Assembly (NCBI RefSeq): GCF_900115905.1
Contig: NZ_FOYD01000001.1
Span: 1-64,000, forward strand
Direction: 5' to 3'
DNA length: 64,000 nt
Origin: Halopseudomonas formosensis
Lineage (GTDB): Bacteria > Pseudomonadota > Gammaproteobacteria > Pseudomonadales > Pseudomonadaceae
The notes under the pieces were generated by a model. The model had not been told where the DNA came from. It saw only the letters and a program-made list of their open reading frames with translations, and did not search any database. Shown here piece after piece: positions 1 through 6,569 of the stretch. The translations under genes were made by a program, and so were the position numbers. Every line of letters starts with the position of its first letter. Position 1 is the stretch's first letter.

Positions 1-42
1 CGTTGAGCTAACCAGTACTAATTGCCCGTGTGGCTTGACCAT
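1..42 (+). rRNA. 23S ribosomal RNA, 3' end only (cut by window edge)
   Basis: The first bases match the conserved 3' terminus of gammaproteobacterial 23S rRNA: GTTGAGCTAACCAGTACTAA, followed by the CTTGACC strand that pairs with the 5' end of the molecule. The end is placed where that closing strand stops, so it is good to a few bases. The 141 bases that follow, up to the 5S gene, are ordinary 23S-5S spacer with no tRNA. Confidence 0.9.
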
Positions 43-183
43 ATAACACCCAAGCAATCCGGGTCCTGGTCTGCCATGATGATATACAGACGACAGTCTG
101 GAACTGCACGAGATTACGGTTACCGCATTATCACTTTTCCCCCTTTTCGCTGTGAGGAATCAACACCCACGCAGCAACCGAAT

Positions 184-302
184 TGCTTGACGACCATAGA
201 GCATTGGAACCACCTGATCCCATTCCGAACTCAGAAGTGAAACGATGCATCGCCGATGGTAGTGTGGGGCTTCCCCATGTGAGAGTAGGTCATCGTCAAG
301 CA
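184..302 (+). rRNA. rrf: 5S ribosomal RNA
   Basis: A full-length 5S rRNA of about 119 nt. The ends TGCTTGACGA and TCGTCAAGCA pair to form helix I. Between them are the conserved loops GAACCACCTGATCCCATTCC, GAACTCAGAAGTGAAACG and the helix IV/V sequence CGATGGTAGTGTGGGG. It is the last gene of an rrn operon entering from the left. Boundaries follow the closing helix and may be off by 1-2 nt. Confidence 0.95.
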
Positions 303-310
303 CCAAATAG

Positions 311-344
311 AAAACCCCGATCTGGAAACAGGTCGGGGTTTTTT
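311..344 (+). terminator. Rho-independent terminator of the rrn operon
   Basis: A 14-bp stem (one G-U pair) capped by a GAAA tetraloop and followed by a run of T. It begins 8 nt after the 5S gene. It separates rRNA transcription from leuA, which starts 85 nt further on. Confidence 0.9.
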
Positions 345-384
345 CTTTGCCGTTGCGCATCCTCTCTCGCTCCTGGCGTTGAGG

Positions 385-390
385 TATACT
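385..390 (+). promoter_or_regulatory. Possible -10 box of the leuA promoter
   Basis: TATACT lies between the rrn terminator and leuA, 38 nt before the start codon, at the right place for a sigma-70 -10 element. No convincing -35 box sits 16-18 nt upstream. Because the terminator isolates leuA from rrn, some promoter must lie in this gap. Confidence 0.35.
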
Positions 391-428
391 TTCCGGCATT
401 ACCGCAGTATCACCGAGGAGACAGGCAG

Positions 429-1973
429 ATGAGTCAGGATCGCGTCATCATTTTCGATACCACCTTGCGTGATGGCGAGCAGAGCCCCGGTGCGTCCATG
501 ACCCGGGAAGAGAAGCTGCGCATTGCCCGTGCCCTGGAAAAACTGCGGGTGGATGTGATCGAAGCCGGTTTTGCGATTGCCAGTCCGGGCGATTTCGAGG
601 CGGTGAAAAGCATTGCCGACACCATCAAGGACAGCCGGATCTGCAGTCTGGCCCGGGCGGTGGACGCGGATATCGACCGTGCCGCCGAGGCGCTGGCCAA
701 TGCCAATGCCGGTCGTATCCACACCTTCATTGCTACCAGTCCGATCCACATGGAATACAAGCTGCGCCTGCAGCCCGACCAGGTGATCGAACAGGCCGTG
801 CGGGCGATCAAGCGCGCGCGCAATCTGTGTGAGGATGTCGAGTTCTCCTGCGAGGACGGCGGTCGTTCCGAGATCGACTTCCTGTGTCGGATCATCGAGC
901 AGGCGATCGACGCCGGCGCGCGGACCATCAATATTCCCGATACCGTCGGTTATGCGATTCCCCACCAGTTCGCCGAGACCATTCGCCAGATCATCGAGCG
1001 GGTGCCCAACGCGGACAAGGCGATCTTCTCCGTGCATTGCCATAACGATCTGGGACTGGCAGTAGCCAACTCGCTGGCCGCGGTCACTGCCGGTGCGCGC
1101 CAGGTGGAATGCACCATCAACGGTCTGGGCGAGCGGGCTGGTAACGCCGCGCTGGAAGAGATCGTCATGGCTTTGCGTACCCGCCAGGACGTATTCCAGG
1201 TGGATACCGGTATTGTTACCGAACACATCCTCAGTACATCGCGCCTGGTGTCGAGCATCACCGGTTTCCCGGTGCAGCCGAACAAGGCCATTGTCGGCGC
1301 CAACGCCTTTGCCCACGAATCGGGCATTCACCAGGACGGGGTGCTCAAGCACCGCGAAACCTACGAGATCATGAGTGCCCAGTCGGTTGGTTGGCATGCC
1401 AACAAGCTGTCCCTGGGCAAGCTGTCGGGGCGCAACGCCTTCCGTACCCGTCTGCAGGAGCTGGGTATCGAGCTGGCCGATCAGGACGAGCTGAATGCAG
1501 CCTTTGCCCGCTTCAAAGAGCTTGCGGACAAGAAACACGAGATCTTCGATGAGGACCTGCAGGCGCTGGTTTCCGACAGCATTACCGATGTGCCGGAGCG
1601 CATGCGCCTCAGTTATCTGGATGTCACCAGCCGCACCGGTGAAACACCGGTGGCGAAGATCAGCGTGGAAGTCGATGGCGTTGAACGCCAGGCCTCGGCT
1701 TCGGGCTCCGGTCCGGTTGACGCGGCCTTCCGTGCACTGGAGGAAATCGCACACTCAGGTGCCAATCTGCAACTCTACTCGGTCAATGCCATTACCGAGG
1801 GAACCGACTCGCAGGGCGAGGTAACCGTACGACTGGAGAAGGATGGCCGCATCGTCAACGGCAATGGCGCTGATACCGACATCGTGATTGCCTCGGCCAA
1901 GGCCTATATCAATGCCTTGAACCTGATCCAGTCCGGTGTGCTCAAGGCCCATCCGCAGGTTGAAGGTATCTGA
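429..1973 (+). CDS. leuA: 2-isopropylmalate synthase
   Basis: First committed step of leucine synthesis: condensation of acetyl-CoA with 2-ketoisovalerate in the cytoplasm. The 514-residue protein has the HMGL-like TIM barrel. [12 protein letters not shown] (residues 10-21) gives the metal and substrate site, and H203-C-H205 gives the metal-binding histidines. The C-terminal third is the leucine-sensing regulatory domain. ATG 429 is chosen because GAGGAG precedes it and because the homologous N-terminus starts there; the frame is open upstream only because it reads through 5S rRNA. This is the E. coli-length form (about 520 residues), not the longer form (about 556) I associate with P. aeruginosa. 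It overlaps holD by 1 nt. Confidence 0.95.
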   Translation: MSQDRVIIFDTTLRDGEQSPGASMTREEKLRIARALEKLRVDVIEAGFAIASPGDFEAVKSIADTIKDSRICSLARAVDADIDRAAEALANANAGRIHTFIATSPIHMEYKLRLQPDQVIEQAVRAIKRARNLCEDVEFSCEDGGRSEIDFLCRIIEQAIDAGARTINIPDTVGYAIPHQFAETIRQIIERVPNADKAIFSVHCHNDLGLAVANSLAAVTAGARQVECTINGLGERAGNAALEEIVMALRTRQDVFQVDTGIVTEHILSTSRLVSSITGFPVQPNKAIVGANAFAHESGIHQDGVLKHRETYEIMSAQSVGWHANKLSLGKLSGRNAFRTRLQELGIELADQDELNAAFARFKELADKKHEIFDEDLQALVSDSITDVPERMRLSYLDVTSRTGETPVAKISVEVDGVERQASASGSGPVDAAFRALEEIAHSGANLQLYSVNAITEGTDSQGEVTVRLEKDGRIVNGNGADTDIVIASAKAYINALNLIQSGVLKAHPQVEGI

Positions 1974-2785
1974 TGCTGGAGTCCACACGCCTGGCGTATC
2001 TGGAAGCCATGGGCGTGGTTGGCTGGGTGCCGCGTCAACCACTGGCCAATGCGGCCTGGCGTCTGCCGCCCCTGATGCCGGAGTGGGAGGACGAGCCTGA
2101 CGCCCACACGCAGGCGCCTGAGTCCTCGCTGCCTGAACAGCGTATCGTGATCCGGCCCGGCCCGCAGTCGACCGGCAATAACGCCGGCTCGGCCGTGGAG
2201 CAGATCCGTGCGCGTATCGCCGGTGCCGATACCCCCCGCCAGCAAGCTCAGCCAGCCCCTGCTGCCGGAGCGCCGGCGCCGTCCCGGGAGGAGCCTGTAA
2301 AGGCCGAGCCACTGGAGTCTTTCTACCTGCAGCTGTGGCAAGCCGGTTCCTGCGCCCTGTTGCTCGAGGTGCACGAGCCGGGACTGGAAAGCGCCTCCCC
2401 GGAGCTGAATCTGCTCAGGGATATTGTCAGGGCGGTGCAGTTGCCCCCGCCGGCCTTTGTGGCCGATTTTCGCTGGCCGCTGAGCCGCAACCCGCAGCTG
2501 GATCGCAGCGCGCCTGCGGCCAGCCGGGCGTTGCAAGTCTTCATGCAGGGGCGTCTGGAAGGGCGTCAGGCGGACTCCGTCGGCTGCTTTGGTCGCTTCC
2601 CCCAGCTGCTGCTCGGGCCGGACCTGCTCGGCGAGGGCCAGCAGCCCGAGGGTGAGCAGATGCTGGAGGCGCTACCGCCGGCCTGGTTTGCTCCGACCCT
2701 GGAGCAACTGCTGGGCGAGCCCCGCTACAAGGCGCGGCTGTGGAGCCAGCTGCAACGCATCATGCATCGCTGGCAGGGTGAGTAA
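1973..2785 (+). CDS. holD: DNA polymerase III psi subunit
   Basis: A 270-residue protein directly upstream of rimI, the holD position in E. coli and in pseudomonads (the cryptic psi subunit, PA4679 in P. aeruginosa). Psi bridges the clamp loader, chi and SSB. Visible similarity to E. coli psi is at the two ends: an N-terminal helix (RLAYLEAMGVVGWVPR) and a C-terminal segment (LEQLLGEPRYKARLWSQL, compare the family's LRANPTARAALWQQI). Residues 40-110 form a Pro/Ala/Gln-rich linker, which explains the doubled length relative to E. coli (about 137 residues). It overlaps leuA and rimI by 1 nt each, so the three are probably co-transcribed. Identity rests on position plus weak similarity. Confidence 0.75.
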   Translation: MLESTRLAYLEAMGVVGWVPRQPLANAAWRLPPLMPEWEDEPDAHTQAPESSLPEQRIVIRPGPQSTGNNAGSAVEQIRARIAGADTPRQQAQPAPAAGAPAPSREEPVKAEPLESFYLQLWQAGSCALLLEVHEPGLESASPELNLLRDIVRAVQLPPPAFVADFRWPLSRNPQLDRSAPAASRALQVFMQGRLEGRQADSVGCFGRFPQLLLGPDLLGEGQQPEGEQMLEALPPAWFAPTLEQLLGEPRYKARLWSQLQRIMHRWQGE

Positions 2786-3237
2786 TGGTAGAACCGACGT
2801 TTCGCCCGATGACGGAGGCGGATGTGGAGGCGGTGCTGAAAATCGAGTTCAGCGCCTTCAGTCATCCCTGGACCCGGGGCATCTTCCTTGATTGCATCAA
2901 ATCCGGCTACGAGTGCTGGCTGATGTTCCTCGGCGATCAGCAGGTGGGGCACGGCGTGCTGTCGGCCGCCGGAGATGAATGTCATCTGCTCAACCTGACG
3001 GTCAAGCCGGAAAGCCAGTCCAACGGTCTGGGTGGCAAGCTGCTCGATCATCTGCTGTTGCAGGGGCGCGGGCGGGGAGCTGAGACCGCGTTTCTCGAGG
3101 TGCGCGAATCAAACCAGCCTGCTATCCGCTTATACGAGCGGACCGGGTTCAATGAGATCGGTCGTCGACGTGGCTACTACCCCGCAGTGGGTGGCCGTGA
3201 GGACGCGCTGGTGATGGCTTACACTCTGCTCGATTGA
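2785..3237 (+). CDS. rimI: Ribosomal protein S18-alanine N-acetyltransferase
   Basis: A GNAT-fold acetyltransferase of 150 residues that acetylates the N-terminal alanine of ribosomal protein S18. The acetyl-CoA loop is visible in the middle (LTVKPESQSNGLGGKLLDHL, with the Q/RxxGxG/A-type motif). It is followed by the conserved FLEVRESNQPAIRLYERTGF block and a Tyr-Tyr pair in GRRRGYYPAVGGREDALVM, typical of RimI. It starts at an ATG overlapping the holD stop by one base. holD-rimI is a conserved pair. Confidence 0.93.
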   Translation: MVEPTFRPMTEADVEAVLKIEFSAFSHPWTRGIFLDCIKSGYECWLMFLGDQQVGHGVLSAAGDECHLLNLTVKPESQSNGLGGKLLDHLLLQGRGRGAETAFLEVRESNQPAIRLYERTGFNEIGRRRGYYPAVGGREDALVMAYTLLD

Positions 3238-3268
3238 AGCAAGACCAGCAGATACACGCGGGGTATAT

Positions 3269-4156
3269 ATGAGCGTGCGGCAACGGGCCGTGTTCTGGTT
3301 GGTGCTGACCGCACTGGCCTGGGCCGGCAACGCACTGATTGCACGGGCTGCGATTGGCATTCTGCCACCGATCGGCCTGTCCTTCTGGCGCTGGAGTCTG
3401 GCTCTGATCCTCTTGTTGCCGTTTACGGCCAGAGGGTTGTGGCAGCACCGGCGCGCGCTGCTGGCCAGCTGGAAACAGCTGGCGGTACTGGCGGCGCTGA
3501 GCATCTCTTCCTACAACACCCTGCTGTACCAGGCTGCGCAGAGCACCTCGGCGATCAATCTTACTCTGGTCGGCACCGGGCTGCCGGTGGCGGCATTCTT
3601 CTGGTCCGTCCTGCTGCTGCGCCAGTGGCCGAACCGCGCGGCCATCAGCGGTACCCTGTTGGGCCTGGCCGGCCTGCTGCTGGTGTTGTCCGCTGGTCAG
3701 CTTGGACGTCTGCTGCAGCTGGAGTTCAACCGAGGCGACCTGATCATGGTAGTGGCGGTGCTGTCCTGGGGGCTGTATTCGGTGCTGCTGCAGCGCTGGC
3801 CGATCCAGGCGCCGGGTCTGGTGCTGATGGCCGCCATGCTGCTGTGCGGTGTGCCCCTGCTGACTCCCTTCTTCCTCTGGGAGCAGGCGCGGCTCGGCCC
3901 CATGCCGCTCACCTGGCACACGGCAGGCGCGGTGAGCTACACCGCCCTGTTCGCCTCGTTGCTGGCCTACGTGGCCTGGAATCACGGAGTGAAGGTGCTG
4001 GGACCCTCCACTGCTTCACTGTTCAGCTATCTGGTGCCGGTATTCACCGCACTGCTCGGGGTGCTGCTGCTACAGGAGCAGCTGCGGTGGTTCCATCTGG
4101 CCGGCGGTGCGCTGACCTTCATGGGGCTGCTGGTGGCGACCCGCTGGAAGCGCTAG
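3269..4156 (+). CDS. EamA/DMT-family inner-membrane exporter
   Basis: A 295-residue protein with about ten hydrophobic segments arranged as two EamA repeats, the signature of the drug/metabolite transporter superfamily. The first segment (VFWLVLTALAWAGNALIARA) and the glycine-rich last ones are typical. Substrates in this family include amino acids and metabolites; none can be assigned here. It lies 31 nt after rimI in the same direction and could be read from the same transcript. ATG 3269 is preceded by a GGGGT stretch that may serve as a weak ribosome site. Confidence 0.85.
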   Translation: MSVRQRAVFWLVLTALAWAGNALIARAAIGILPPIGLSFWRWSLALILLLPFTARGLWQHRRALLASWKQLAVLAALSISSYNTLLYQAAQSTSAINLTLVGTGLPVAAFFWSVLLLRQWPNRAAISGTLLGLAGLLLVLSAGQLGRLLQLEFNRGDLIMVVAVLSWGLYSVLLQRWPIQAPGLVLMAAMLLCGVPLLTPFFLWEQARLGPMPLTWHTAGAVSYTALFASLLAYVAWNHGVKVLGPSTASLFSYLVPVFTALLGVLLLQEQLRWFHLAGGALTFMGLLVATRWKR

Positions 4157-4249
4157 TTTCGAAGGCTGGTGGCGGCTTGCCCCGCCGGCGTCGGCAAGTC
4201 ATTCAGTCCAACTGAAGGGCTCGATCGTGGCTTCCTTGCGAAGCTATGG

Positions 4250-4885
4250 TTACCGCAGATCATAACGGTTGGCCAACTGGCAGGATATGGACTGGCTGTT
4301 GCCCCTGAGGTCGCAGTTCCTTCTGTGGATCTGATGCATTCGTGCTTTATACCGCCGGCATGCGGCGGACCCTTCCTTGTGTGGCCAGCAGCTCAACTTG
4401 GTTTCCTTCACTACCGTCACATAAGGTTGTGGGCGACGCGGCGTCGGCGCTTGAGTTGGCTGGGGGCTGGGCATGCGTATGGTATTGATACTCGTGACCG
4501 GGGTGTAATTCGAATCGCTGAAAACCCGTTGCCGCGGTGTTGTATTGCTTTGTTGCGAATCGCTCCACTCGATGTGTGCTATAGGCTCTGAAGCATGGTT
4601 TCCGGTTATGCCCAGCATTCTGTTGACCTGGTCGAGATACGGGTCGTTCGCTGAGCTTCCGGGACGCTGTTGTGTCACTGAGGCCGGTGGGGCGGGCGTA
4701 GAGATGAGATTGGTGGGTTGTTCAGGCCTGGCGGTTTCGCGGCTTGTCACTGCAGCGGGCATTATTATGGTCGCCACACTTCCTAAACCGATGGTGCCGA
4801 CCATCAGCAACAAGGCGTACTTCATTGAACGGTACTTCTGGCCAGACCGCATCCTGAGCGGTGCATCGTCCCAATCTGCTTTCAT
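4250..4885 (-). CDS. Unknown single-pass membrane protein with a Cys-rich tail
   Basis: I do not recognise this 211-residue protein. A basic N-terminus is followed by one membrane segment (residues 22-42, YALLLMVGTIGLGSVATIIM), then a Pro/Thr/Ser-rich spacer and a C-terminal tail with four cysteines (SCWPHKEGSAACRRYKAR, NCDLRG, SCQL) that could bind metal or form disulfides. ATG 4885 is chosen over an upstream in-frame ATG because GGGAGG sits 9 nt before it. The gene is more AT-rich than its neighbours and lies between an exporter and an insertion sequence, which suggests acquired DNA. Topology would place the tail in the periplasm. Confidence 0.6.
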   Translation of the reverse strand: MKADWDDAPLRMRSGQKYRSMKYALLLMVGTIGLGSVATIIMPAAVTSRETARPEQPTNLISTPAPPASVTQQRPGSSANDPYLDQVNRMLGITGNHASEPIAHIEWSDSQQSNTTPRQRVFSDSNYTPVTSINTIRMPSPQPTQAPTPRRPQPYVTVVKETKLSCWPHKEGSAACRRYKARMHQIHRRNCDLRGNSQSISCQLANRYDLR

Positions 4886-5025
4886 GCTTCCTATCCTCCC
4901 TGATCCTGAGAGCATAGCAAGGTCCATCCAACATTGGGCTTTTCGCCCGGATTATGGATGAGCGGGAGCGGGCATGGATTTCAGTGGGCAGAGAGAGCCC
5001 TGGCGGGGCAGAAAATCCGAAGGGC

Positions 5026-5033
5026 AAAAAAAA
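5026..5033. repeat. Left copy of the 8-bp target duplication of the ISL3 element
   Basis: Eight A residues directly abut the left terminal inverted repeat. An identical A8 abuts the right one at 6358-6365. Eight bp is the usual duplication length for ISL3-family transposition. Confidence 0.75.
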
Positions 5034-5055
5034 GGTTCATCGCGCATTTCCGGGG
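5034..5055 (+). repeat. Left terminal inverted repeat (IRL) of the ISL3 element
   Basis: Begins GGTTCATCGCGC and ends TCCGGGG. It overlaps the last codons of the transposase gene, whose stop codon is at 5037-5039. It pairs with the inverted repeat at 6336-6357. Confidence 0.8.
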
Positions 5056-6239
5056 AAGGCGGCCTTGATCTTCAGAAAGAAGTAATCAATGTCGCGGTAT
5101 CCGTAAGCCATGCGTTTGATCACTTTGATCTTGTTATTGATCCCTTCAAGCTGGCCGGTATGCATTGGCCAGCGCACTCTGGCCAAGATGCCTCGCCAGT
5201 AAGGCTTCAGTACTGAGGCGAAGTGCATCAATGCTGGGATGCCGCTTTCGGCAGCATGGGCATGCCATTGACGCCACCGTCTTCGCCACTCCCAGGCATC
5301 AGGTGCGGTCCATAGCGATCGCAACCCTTCCTTCATTATGTGTACTGTCATGATTGGTTTGTTCGCCTGCAGTACTTCGTCGAGCCGAACCTGCTCACGC
5401 TCGTTGAGTGAGGCGGGATTACGCAGCAGCAACCAGTGCGCTTGCTTCACCACCCGACGTGCAGGGCGGTCATGGCGTAGCTGATTTGCAGCGTCTACGC
5501 GCACTCGGCTGATGACCTCGCGGCCGTACTTGGCGATCACATGGAACAGGTCATAGACGATGCGCGCGCTCTGGCACTGCGCTCGCACTTCAAGATCAAA
5601 AGCAGTGTTCATGTCCATAGCCACGGCCTCGATCCGGGCACGGCCCTCTGGACCAAGCTGTTCGAAGAAGGGGCGAATGGCCCGGCGAGAGCGGCCTTGG
5701 GTCACGTAGAGAACACGGCGTGTATCGGCATCAAGGATCACAGTGGCATAGCGATGTCCTTTGAACAGGGCGAACTCGTCCATGATCAGGCGACGCGGTC
5801 GAGGCGTTGGCAATAACTCTACCAGCGCCTGGAGCCGCTGATGATCCAGCCGTCTGACCGTCCCCCAATGCAAGCCGAACATATCTGCGACGTGGGCTAC
5901 CGGCATGCGGGCGCAGCACTCTGCCACCGCCTGAGCCAGTCGCCGAGTCAGTCTGGCATGCCGATCAAGCCAGGGCACACGCTGCAGGTGGCGTCCGCAT
6001 CCAGCACAGTCCAGACGATAGAGTGTCAGGTCGAGAAACACCGGCATGCCCAGCATGGGAAGATCCCTGACTGAGCGCCTGACTCGCTCATGAACTTGGC
6101 GGCAGGGCTTGGCGCAGATACCACAGGCGAGCCGCGCCCTGTCCGGCGCGAGAACGACACAAACGCGGTCATCAAAAATTTGAAGGTCTAGAAGGCGGAA
6201 ATCCTGCCAGAACGGCAGCCAATCGGTATGATCTGACAT
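5037..6239 (-). CDS. tnpA: ISL3-family DDE transposase
   Basis: A 400-residue transposase with the ISL3 layout. It has an N-terminal zinc ribbon (C39-x2-C42 and C78-x2-C81, with an extra C46), a helix-turn-helix region around residues 105-135, and the DDE nuclease domain. The catalytic residues are most likely D154 (MDEFALFKGH), D209 (AMDMN) and E365 (QLEGINNKIKVIKRMAYGY, the family's hallmark C-terminal motif). No frameshift or internal stop is present, so the element may still be active. Length matches the family (about 400). Confidence 0.95.
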   Translation of the reverse strand: MSDHTDWLPFWQDFRLLDLQIFDDRVCVVLAPDRARLACGICAKPCRQVHERVRRSVRDLPMLGMPVFLDLTLYRLDCAGCGRHLQRVPWLDRHARLTRRLAQAVAECCARMPVAHVADMFGLHWGTVRRLDHQRLQALVELLPTPRPRRLIMDEFALFKGHRYATVILDADTRRVLYVTQGRSRRAIRPFFEQLGPEGRARIEAVAMDMNTAFDLEVRAQCQSARIVYDLFHVIAKYGREVISRVRVDAANQLRHDRPARRVVKQAHWLLLRNPASLNEREQVRLDEVLQANKPIMTVHIMKEGLRSLWTAPDAWEWRRRWRQWHAHAAESGIPALMHFASVLKPYWRGILARVRWPMHTGQLEGINNKIKVIKRMAYGYRDIDYFFLKIKAAFPGNAR

Positions 6240-6335
6240 GAGGCGGTGCTCTCGGATTATGGTGTTGGTCGCACAACCATCATGACCGAGATGTCACCGC
6301 CTCACCTCATTTCTGAAAACGAAAAGTCCGGGTTA

Positions 6336-6357
6336 CCCCGGACTTCGGTGAAGAACC
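6336..6357 (-). repeat. Right terminal inverted repeat (IRR) of the ISL3 element
   Basis: Read on the minus strand it begins GGTTCTTCACCG and ends TCCGGGG. It matches IRL at about 16 of 22 positions. Confidence 0.8.
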
Positions 6358-6388
6358 AAAAAAAAGGCCTAGCCGAAGCTAAGCCTTT
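6358..6388 (-). terminator. Rho-independent terminator of tRNA-Met, at the IS boundary
   Basis: On the minus strand an 11-bp stem (one G-U pair) with a TTCG tetraloop is followed by exactly eight T. Those eight T (6358-6365 on the plus strand) are also the right copy of the IS target duplication. The IS therefore inserted at the distal edge of the T-tract, and the duplication kept the terminator intact. Confidence 0.88.
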
Positions 6389-6396
6389 GAATTTGG

Positions 6397-6473
6397 TGGT
6401 GGCTACACCTGGACTTGAACCAGGGACACCAGCATTATGAATGCTGTGCTCTAACCAACTGAGCTATGTAGCC
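6397..6473 (-). tRNA. tRNA-Met (anticodon CAT, elongator type)
   Basis: A 77-nt cloverleaf with encoded CCA. Acceptor GGCTACA pairs with TGTAGCC. The D arm is AGCTCAGTTGGTTAGAGC, the anticodon arm CAGCA-TTCATAA-TGCTG has CAT in the loop, and the T arm contains GGTTCAAGTCC. The 5' acceptor pair G1-C72 argues against the initiator tRNA, which has an unpaired C1-A72. It is a single-gene unit with its own promoter and terminator. Confidence 0.95.
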
Positions 6474-6486
6474 ATCTGAGGCGCGC

Positions 6487-6515
6487 ATTATTCCCATACG
6501 GGAGAACCTTGTCAA
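6487..6515 (-). promoter_or_regulatory. Sigma-70 promoter of tRNA-Met
   Basis: On the minus strand a perfect -35 TTGACA is followed, after 17 nt, by AATAAT as the -10 box. The GC-rich discriminator GCGCGCC just downstream is typical of stringently controlled stable-RNA promoters. The tRNA 5' end lies 13 nt after the -10. Confidence 0.85.
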
Positions 6516-6569
6516 GAGGGATTTCGCGCAATTGGTAAAATTTTCAATCGCTTACCCGGTAGGGCGAGC

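Larger units (their letters stand above)
5034..6357 (-). mobile_element. Complete ISL3-family insertion sequence
   Basis: A 1324-bp element holding one transposase gene. Its imperfect 22-bp terminal inverted repeats (5034-5055 and 6336-6357) share the outer GGTTC and inner TCCGGGG, with about 16 of 22 positions identical, and are flanked by A8 duplications. The transposase stop codon lies 3 bp inside the left end. Near the right end an 8-bp stem with a TTAC loop (6325-6344) overlaps the inverted repeat and could damp transcription entering from outside. Intact ends, an intact gene and a perfect target duplication suggest a recent insertion. Confidence 0.88.

Noticed and set aside
43-183. A tRNA or small ORF in the 23S-5S spacer
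   Set aside because: No cloverleaf can be formed, and the short open frames overlap rRNA sequence.
5037-6239. Idea that the IS transposase is a degraded or fusion protein
   Set aside because: All 400 residues, the zinc ribbon, DDE residues and both inverted repeats are present, so it is a complete element.
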